From Synergistaceae bacterium (GTDB lineage Bacteria > Synergistota > Synergistia > Synergistales > Synergistaceae): a DNA stretch of 14,921 nt. Made by a program: the position numbers and the translations under genes. Below are positions 7,579 to 13,182 of this stretch, piece by piece; the first letter of the stretch is position 1; every line of letters begins with the position of its first letter. Location of the stretch: NCBI GenBank assembly GCA_031271065.1, contig JAISWP010000254.1:1-14921 (forward strand). The letters run 5' to 3'. The notes under the pieces are model-generated. The model did no database searches. It saw only the letters and a list, made by a program, of their open reading frames with translations, and was not told where the DNA came from.

Positions 7579-7643
7579 TCGGCTGTTAGATGATCAGGGT
7601 TTAAAATGCCCTTGGAGTATTGTTTATTTTATTTGTCAAGGAG

Positions 7644-8678
7644 ATGTCTCGACTGAATAAATTTGCTGATTCTCTGCGCTCCTGCATCGCGCGTTCCCGC
7701 CGCGTGCGGATAAGTATGTCCACGCTCTTTCTGGTCTTTGCCGCTCTCGTTCTGTACTCCGCGCCTTCCCGGGCCGCGATCCTGGAGGTAATCAACGAAA
7801 AAACCGAGTCTCATGTCGCGTCGCCCGGCACTAACGCGTTTTTCATCCCTCCCCAGGGACTTGCGCTCAGTTCGCGTTTCAGCGGTTTTGAATCCCCGGA
7901 GAGGGGCATCGAGGTCATAGCGGTCAATATCGCCGCTCCGTTCGCGGACATCGAGGCCGGTTTCAGCGAGGCGTCGTTCAGGTCAAGAGGCATGGAGATG
8001 AAGTCAAGAGGGGAACTGATCATCAACGGCAGAAAAGCCGTATTGTTCAAAGTCCTTCATCCCGACGGGACCGCCTACTGGGGCAAATGGATAATGCTGG
8101 CGGAAAACGGTTCGAATACGCTGGTGGTCAACGCTGTGTTCGTCAGCGGAGACGCGAAGGCGGCGGGCGATCTCGAAACGATGCTGAAGGGAACTTTTCT
8201 GGAGGCGGACGCCCAGTCCGCGGCGTCTTCGGGAAGCACAGGCGGGCAGGACGTGATCGCGGCGCTTCCGGCCGAAGATGTCCCTGTTTCCTCCGACGCG
8301 GGTCCCGGCGGGATCGATGACCGCTCAACGTCCCCGGACGAGCGTCCGATAATAAGTTCGAGCGCGGACGATAGACTGCGCAGGTATGCCCCGCTCTTTG
8401 CGCCGATTTCACCGGACGTGACGGAGCCTGCCGGCACGGACGCCGCGTCTTTGCAGGTCTCGTCCGACATCGTGCCGTCCGCCGGAGGGTTTGACGACGG
8501 TTTCGACAAGGAGGCGGCGCTTCGCTCGCTCGCGGGGAAGGGGGCGGTTTCCGGGGATGCCGTTTTTCCTCCGGAGAACGGCGAGGGGGACATACCGTCC
8601 GAATTTGCATCCGGCGGCGCTCCTGCCTCTGAAGATGCGCCGGGCGCCGGGCAAAGAGAGGATGACGGGGAGAAATGA
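7644..8678 (+). CDS. Secreted protein of unknown function with a long acidic, disordered C-terminal tail
   Basis: I do not recognise a named family. The 344-aa product begins with a basic stretch (residues 1-24) and a hydrophobic core (27-38) ending in APSRA, a plausible signal-peptide cleavage after A44; no lipobox is present. Residues about 52-185 form a folded domain with PGTNAFFIPPQGLALSSRFSGF near its start. The same PGT...PP.G...GF pattern opens the next gene's product, so the two are paralogues. Residues about 190-344 are low-complexity, rich in Ser, Asp, Glu, Gly, Pro and Ala, and strongly acidic, probably disordered. The start is ambiguous: AAGGAG (7638-7643) directly abuts ATG 7644, too close for normal initiation. 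CTG 7653 is better spaced behind it, and TTG 7620 lies upstream. The stop overlaps the next gene by ATGA. It is divergent from the V4R operon. Confidence 0.75.
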   Translation: MSRLNKFADSLRSCIARSRRVRISMSTLFLVFAALVLYSAPSRAAILEVINEKTESHVASPGTNAFFIPPQGLALSSRFSGFESPERGIEVIAVNIAAPFADIEAGFSEASFRSRGMEMKSRGELIINGRKAVLFKVLHPDGTAYWGKWIMLAENGSNTLVVNAVFVSGDAKAAGDLETMLKGTFLEADAQSAASSGSTGGQDVIAALPAEDVPVSSDAGPGGIDDRSTSPDERPIISSSADDRLRRYAPLFAPISPDVTEPAGTDAASLQVSSDIVPSAGGFDDGFDKEAALRSLAGKGAVSGDAVFPPENGEGDIPSEFASGGAPASEDAPGAGQREDDGEK

Positions 8679-9673
8679 TGAAAAAAAATATCACCGCCGG
8701 CGCTGCGGCGTTATGTATTCTGGTCCTGTCGGCCGGGGGCGCTTGCGCCGGCAGCCCCATTTTCAGGAATAACGTCCTTACGGCGTCCCACGCCGCCGTC
8801 CCGGGCACTCACGTTTCCCTGGTCCCGCCCAAAGGGGCGGAGTCCGCCCCCGTTCTTCCCGGTTTCGACATGCCGTCCCGCGGTATAAGGATTCAGGTGG
8901 CGGAGACCGCCGCCCCGTACGCCGAGTCGGAGGGCATCCTCACCGCCGACGGAGTGAGGGCCCTCGGCATAACATACGCCGATAAAAGCCCTGTCACTCT
9001 CAACGCGTCGCCGGCCGCCCTCGTCTCTGGGTCCTCGGCGGGCAGCGAAGAACAGGGGGTGTATCTGCTCGTTCTGGGCAATGACAGGATCTCCGTGTAC
9101 ATATACGGTTTTTATCCCGCGGGCGACAGGTCCGCCGACGCTCTGGTCAAAAATTCGCTGCTCAGCTGCATCTTCTCCGCCGCTCCGGCGCAGAGCGGCG
9201 GATACTCCGTCTCGACCGCGGGGACTTCTTTCGCGTTTTCCGACGAGGTCAGCTCCACCAGATATTTCACCGTGGGAGGAAGTCCCCGCAAAGACACCGT
9301 GGATCAGGCTCTTTTCACGGTCTCCGTTTCCAATGACGGGGTCATGCCCGAAGGGCGGTGGGATTATTCCGCCTCCGCCATCGACGGATTTCTGTCCTCC
9401 TATACATACGCTGTAATTTCCAGCCGCCAGGTGACCTTCGGGGGGCTGCCGGGCATAGAGACGATCGCCGAGTTCGACGGGCCTGTGAAAACTTCGCGGA
9501 CCGCCGCCGGGGGCAGCGTGCGCCGTCCCGTCAGGAGCAAAGGCTACCAGGCGCTGCTGTTCGACGACGACGAGGGCAAAGTGTATGTATTCAGCGGTAT
9601 AGCGATAACCAACGGGGATAATTTTGTATCTCAGTTTACGAGAATGGCTTCCTCCTTCTCGCGCGTCAATTGA
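8675..9673 (+). CDS. Secreted protein of unknown function, paralogue of the upstream gene, two tandem domains
   Basis: A 332-aa exported protein without a named family. The signal peptide is clear: MMKKN, a hydrophobic run, then AGGACA with cleavage near residue 25. The first domain (about 33-170) matches the upstream product: SHAAVPGTHVSLVPPKGAES, then PGFDMPSRGIRI and an AAPYAE segment parallel to AAPFAD in its neighbour. The second half (about 177-332) looks like another copy of the same kind of domain: AGTSFAFSD at its start, a YTYAVISSRQVTFGGLPGIET core and a closing VYVFSGIAITNGDNFVSQF. Such small secreted domains loosely recall PsbP/DcrB-type folds, but that is a guess. ATG 8675 or 8678 may be used, both behind GGGGAGAA. 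The ATGA overlap suggests joint production and perhaps a complex with the acidic-tailed partner. It lies 104 nt before the cyclase gene. Confidence 0.75.
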   Translation: MMKKNITAGAAALCILVLSAGGACAGSPIFRNNVLTASHAAVPGTHVSLVPPKGAESAPVLPGFDMPSRGIRIQVAETAAPYAESEGILTADGVRALGITYADKSPVTLNASPAALVSGSSAGSEEQGVYLLVLGNDRISVYIYGFYPAGDRSADALVKNSLLSCIFSAAPAQSGGYSVSTAGTSFAFSDEVSSTRYFTVGGSPRKDTVDQALFTVSVSNDGVMPEGRWDYSASAIDGFLSSYTYAVISSRQVTFGGLPGIETIAEFDGPVKTSRTAAGGSVRRPVRSKGYQALLFDDDEGKVYVFSGIAITNGDNFVSQFTRMASSFSRVN

Positions 9674-9777
9674 GGCGGGATCGGAATATATGCGCCTGAG
9701 TTATCTCAAGTAAGGGGGTGGCTTTATGACGCTTTCGTCTGCGAACGGTTTGAAGCGGCGCGGCGGGTCAGGAGCAC

Positions 9778-11181
9778 GTGAGGGACATGACTGAAGAGGG
9801 CGGTGCGCCCCGCGGAGGGGCGCCGGATACAAAAGACGGTTTTTGGGATTTTATCCGGGAGCTCTTGTCCTCAGATGAGGTTCCGTCCGTTCCGGAGCGC
9901 TTTCTGGACGACGAACGCCTTAAAGAGACGGCGGATTATATCGCCGCTCTGAGGGATTGCGCCTGCCGTTTCGCCAGCGGAGACTTTTCCGGCGATATAA
10001 AGGGCGGCGGGTTTCTCGTCGGGCGCTTTAAGGAGCTGCAGGCGGGGCTTATGGGCCTGAAACGCTTCGCCGACCGCATGGCGGCCGGCGATTACAGCCA
10101 GCGCTTAGATAATGCGGGGGAATTTTACGAGTCATTTAACAGAATGTCCGGCGAGTTCCGCGAGGCCCTTCAGTCTCTGCGCGGCAGCGAGGCCGATCTC
10201 CGGGTCCTCTCGCAGAAACTGCGGATAAGCGAGGAGAGGTGGAAGCTGGCGGTTTCCTGCACCCAGGAGGGAATATGGGATATCGATCTCGTCGCCAGGA
10301 CGGCATATTTTTCGCCGAGGTTCTGGGAGATAATCCGCAGGCCGGTCGTTCATGAGAATATACCCTTCGATCCGGTCGCGTGGGGCGCTTCGATCCATCC
10401 GGACGACCTGGCCAGGTGGGCCGGGGTCGTAAACGCCTCCAGCCGCAAGACCATTACGGACGAGGGCAGACAGTACACCGAGTTCAGGGTGATAGGCGGC
10501 GACGGCAAGTACCGATGGGTCGGGGCGCATCATGTAGTCGTGGTGAACAGCGAGGGTATTCCGTGCAGATTTGTTGGGACCTGCGAGGATATACAGGAGA
10601 TGCGCGAGCGGGAGGACGAGATAAGGCGCCAGGCCACTCTCGACCAGCTCACCAAGCTGCCGAACAGGTATCTGTATAACGACCGCTTTCTGCAGAAGAT
10701 GGTCGTGGCCAAAAGAAACGCCTCCTCTCTGGTCCTGATACTGTGGGATCTCGACGGTTTTAAATGGGTCAACGACACATACGGGCACCTGGCTGGAGAC
10801 CGTCTGCTGGTGATCGTGGCGAACCTGATGCGCCAGTCGCTCCGCGAGACCGACACGCTTGCGAGGTTCGGCGGGGACGAGTTCGTGATGCTGCTTTCCT
10901 GCCCCACGGATCACGAGGAAGAAGTCGTAAGCAGGGCCACTCTGCGGGTATTCAGGGCCATGTCCGAACCTCTCGATATAGGGTCCGAGAAGGTGACTAT
11001 AGGCGCCAGCTGCGGCATCGCCTTCTTCCCGCTGCACACCAACAGCGGGGACCAGCTTTTCAATCTCGCGGACAAAGCCCTCTACGCGGCGAAGAGGACC
11101 GGCAAAAACAAGGCCGTGATATGGTCGCCGGAGATGTACGGCAAGTCGTTTCCCGGCGGGGCGGATATTTTCCCGAAATGA
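9778..11181 (+). CDS. Diguanylate cyclase: soluble HAMP-like region, PAS/PAC domain, GGDEF with inhibitory site
   Basis: A 467-aa protein expected to make c-di-GMP. The GGDEF domain has LDQLTKLPNR, metal ligand D324 in WDLDGFKWVNDTYGHLAGD, and RFGGDEF with GGDEF at 365-369. RETD (356-359) stands exactly five residues before GGDEF, a canonical I-site, so the enzyme should be product-inhibited. A PAS_3-type domain with PAC covers about 155-272 (GIWDID, IHPDD, YRWVGAHHVV). The N-terminal 30-135 resembles paired HAMP units (FASGDFSGDI, MAAGDYSQRL, GEFYESFNRM) with no membrane helix and clearly matches the cyclase at 5533-6837, so the two are paralogues with diverged sensor and control sites. The start is GTG 9778 behind AGGAG (9770-9774); ATG 9787 is an alternative three codons in. 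The stop overlaps tilS by ATGA, coupling the cyclase to housekeeping genes. Confidence 0.9.
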   Translation: MRDMTEEGGAPRGGAPDTKDGFWDFIRELLSSDEVPSVPERFLDDERLKETADYIAALRDCACRFASGDFSGDIKGGGFLVGRFKELQAGLMGLKRFADRMAAGDYSQRLDNAGEFYESFNRMSGEFREALQSLRGSEADLRVLSQKLRISEERWKLAVSCTQEGIWDIDLVARTAYFSPRFWEIIRRPVVHENIPFDPVAWGASIHPDDLARWAGVVNASSRKTITDEGRQYTEFRVIGGDGKYRWVGAHHVVVVNSEGIPCRFVGTCEDIQEMREREDEIRRQATLDQLTKLPNRYLYNDRFLQKMVVAKRNASSLVLILWDLDGFKWVNDTYGHLAGDRLLVIVANLMRQSLRETDTLARFGGDEFVMLLSCPTDHEEEVVSRATLRVFRAMSEPLDIGSEKVTIGASCGIAFFPLHTNSGDQLFNLADKALYAAKRTGKNKAVIWSPEMYGKSFPGGADIFPK

Positions 11182-12551
11182 GTTCGTCCTTGGCGGAGCG
11201 TCTCGTCGCCGAGGTCGAGTCCGCCGGGGCAAGACAGGGCTGGCTTGACGCTTCGGGAGTGCTGGTGGCCCTCTCCGGCGGAGGCGACTCGATGGCGATG
11301 CTCTCGCTGCTTCGAAGGTCGTCATTTCGAGGCGTGATAGCCGCCGCTCATCTCGAACACGGACTTCGGGGGGAATCTTCTCTCCAAGACGCCGCTTTTG
11401 CCGAAGAATACTGTAAACGCGAATCTATTCCCTGCTTCGTATCTCACGTCGACGTGACGGGACTCCGGTTGCCGGGCGAGTCGGCGGAGATGGCCGGGCG
11501 CAGGGCGCGGTACGATTTTTTCAAGGCGGTCCGGGGGCGGGAGGGTATCCCTTTCACGGCTACCGCACACAACTCGGACGACGCGGTCGAGACGATGGTG
11601 TACAATTTTTTCAGAGGCGCCGGAACGGAGGGGCTAGCTGGCATACCTGAGAGGAGAGACAGCATAGTCCGTCCAGTGATACGCTGCTCCGGGGAGGAAC
11701 TCAGGCAGTTTCTGAGGGAGGAGAACATTCCCTGGAGAGAGGACGAGACCAACTCCGAGAACCATTACACCCGCAACAGGATAAGAAATCAGCTGCTGCC
11801 GTGGGTCAGGGCCAATATCAACGAATCCGCCGGCCGGGCGCTTCTGGGGCTGGCGGGAGAGGCATCCGAGGATTCCTCGGTTTTTCGGAGCACGGCGCTG
11901 ATACATCTTGCCCTGATTTCAAGAGACGACCCATGCGCTATGGCGGCGTGGCACACGCCCTCCGCCCTTCGCCTGCCGGACCGCTCTCTTGCCCGCGTCA
12001 TACGCGAACAGGGGCGGATCCTGGGGCTGCCGGCGCTGGACAGGCGCAGGACCGCCGAATTGTCCGCTCTGTTTCGCAGGCGGGGGTCGTGGCGTTTCCA
12101 GTGGGCGGAAGACGTGGAGGTCTGCGGCGACAGCCATCTCACCGGATGGCTTCGCAGAAGCGCGCTGAAATCCCCCGGAGACGCCCTGCTGCTTCTGTCG
12201 TGCGGCGAAGTGAAAAGTCTCGGATGGGGGCGGTGGAACGTGGAGCTTTCCGCCCTCCCGCGATTTTCCTCACGAGGCAGGCGCGGCGTGTGGAGCGCCG
12301 AGATAGCGGTCCCGGCCTCGGTGAATTCCGTGCGCGTCGCCAGCGCGGACAGTTTCGTTAAAAAGAATAATTCGCGGTTTTACGTAAAGATGCCCTGGTG
12401 GAAATCCAGAATCATGCCCGTTATTTCGATAATAGACGGCCCGTCCCACGGCGGCTGGCTTCCCGGTGTGCGAAGCGCCGTGCGCGGCGAGGGCGATTAT
12501 GTTATCATTGCAAAGGTTTCCGCCATGCCGAGGGAAGGGGAAAGAGAATGA
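11178..12551 (+). CDS. tilS: tRNA(Ile)-lysidine synthetase TilS
   Basis: A 457-aa cytosolic enzyme that uses ATP to attach lysine to C34 of the CAU-anticodon tRNA-Ile, so that it reads AUA. The PP-loop SGGGDS is at residues 33-38 in the context VLVALSGGGDSMAML. HLEHGLRG (58-65), the AGRRARYDFF segment, AHNSDDAVETMVYNFFRGAGTEGLAGIP and YTRNRIRNQLLPW follow in the order usual for TilS. The C-terminal part is diverged but the length is normal for the long TilS form. The enzyme matters here because ATA codons are common throughout this window. The ATG overlaps the cyclase stop by four bases, and the TGA overlaps the hpt start in the same way. The reading frame is open upstream of 11178, but that part is inside the cyclase gene and is not coding in this frame. 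Confidence 0.93.
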   Translation: MSSSLAERLVAEVESAGARQGWLDASGVLVALSGGGDSMAMLSLLRRSSFRGVIAAAHLEHGLRGESSLQDAAFAEEYCKRESIPCFVSHVDVTGLRLPGESAEMAGRRARYDFFKAVRGREGIPFTATAHNSDDAVETMVYNFFRGAGTEGLAGIPERRDSIVRPVIRCSGEELRQFLREENIPWREDETNSENHYTRNRIRNQLLPWVRANINESAGRALLGLAGEASEDSSVFRSTALIHLALISRDDPCAMAAWHTPSALRLPDRSLARVIREQGRILGLPALDRRRTAELSALFRRRGSWRFQWAEDVEVCGDSHLTGWLRRSALKSPGDALLLLSCGEVKSLGWGRWNVELSALPRFSSRGRRGVWSAEIAVPASVNSVRVASADSFVKKNNSRFYVKMPWWKSRIMPVISIIDGPSHGGWLPGVRSAVRGEGDYVIIAKVSAMPREGERE

Positions 12552-13099
12552 TCGCTGAAGGGTGCGGCTATAAATTGGATAATATCATGCTCTCCGGCGG
12601 CGTCATACAGCGCCGGGTATCGGAGCTGGCGGCGGAAATAGAGGCGGAGTACAGGGGCCGGGAAGTGATAGTGACGGGGGTTCTCAAGGGCGCGGCGATA
12701 TTCATGTCCGACCTGGTCCGCCGGGTCGGTCCGTCCGTCGACATAAGAATGGACTTCATAGCGGTTTCGTCCTACGGAAATTCGTCCGCGTCCAGTGGGG
12801 CCGTGAAGATAGTGAAGGATATGGATACTTATGCCGAGGACAAAAATGTGATCCTGGTCGAGGATATTGTGGATACGGGGCTCACTCTGGCATATCTGAG
12901 GGATATGTTCACGGCCCGCGGCCCCGGTAGTTTCAAAACCTGCGTGCTTCTGGAAAAACCGGCGCGCAAAAAGGTCGATACTGTGATAGATTACAAGGGA
13001 TTTACGATAGAAGATGTATTTGTCGTTGGCTATGGACTGGACTACGCGGGCAGATGGAGACATCTGCCGGATATATGGGGCGTAGTCCCTGAAAAATAA
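12548..13099 (+). CDS. hpt: Hypoxanthine phosphoribosyltransferase
   Basis: A 183-aa purine-salvage enzyme that converts hypoxanthine (and often guanine) plus PRPP to IMP/GMP in the cytosol. Visible are GVLKGAAIFMSDLVR near residue 40 (the family's pyrophosphate-binding turn), the flexible-loop region SSYGNSSASSG, the PRPP motif VILVEDIVDTGLT (101-113), the purine-contacting KVDTVIDYKGFTIEDVFVVGYGLDYAGRWRHLP and the closing DIWGV. Length is standard. The start ATG 12548 has GGGGAAAGAGA before it and overlaps the tilS stop by four bases. The order tilS-hpt-ftsH is conserved across many bacteria, which supports all three assignments. Confidence 0.95.
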   Translation: MIAEGCGYKLDNIMLSGGVIQRRVSELAAEIEAEYRGREVIVTGVLKGAAIFMSDLVRRVGPSVDIRMDFIAVSSYGNSSASSGAVKIVKDMDTYAEDKNVILVEDIVDTGLTLAYLRDMFTARGPGSFKTCVLLEKPARKKVDTVIDYKGFTIEDVFVVGYGLDYAGRWRHLPDIWGVVPEK

Positions 13100-13182
13100 A
13101 ACCGGACTGCAACAGCGAAAGGGTCGCCGATCGGATGTCTTGAGGCGTCTCGCTGGCTGTATTCAGGAGGAGGACTGCTCAT
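13100..13182 (+). promoter_or_regulatory. hpt-ftsH spacer with a strong ribosome-binding site for ftsH
   Basis: This 83-nt spacer contains AGGAGGAGGA at 13165-13174, an unusually strong Shine-Dalgarno stretch about 9 nt before a TTG codon. It decides the ftsH start. No U-tract hairpin and no well-spaced promoter pair is visible, so ftsH is probably read through from hpt. Confidence 0.6.

Larger units (their letters stand above)
7440..7643. other. Divergent intergenic region (204 nt) with GC-rich hairpins
   Basis: Besides the two candidate promoters, this gap holds a compact GC-rich block at 7504-7541. GCGGC-AAA-GCCGC (7505-7517) can pair, and so can GCCGC-ACCT-GCGGC (7513-7526), which uses the same middle arm, so the two are mutually exclusive. 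The block lies upstream of the plus-strand promoter and between the two divergent promoters. It is more likely a DNA-level element or a terminator-like insulator than an mRNA leader. No riboswitch consensus was recognised. Confidence 0.4.

Noticed and set aside
10764..11177. Open frame extending tilS upstream by 138 codons
   Set aside because: The region is inside the GGDEF domain in another frame, and TilS homology starts after the ATG at 11178, which overlaps the cyclase stop in the usual ATGA manner.
10132..11325. Long minus-strand open frame opposite the second cyclase and tilS
   Set aside because: It lies antisense to the GGDEF and PP-loop coding regions and its translation shows no domain; such shadows are common in GC-rich DNA.
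12398..12547. Open frame extending hpt upstream by 50 codons
   Set aside because: It overlaps the tilS C-terminus, and HPRT homology starts right after ATG 12548, which has its own ribosome site.
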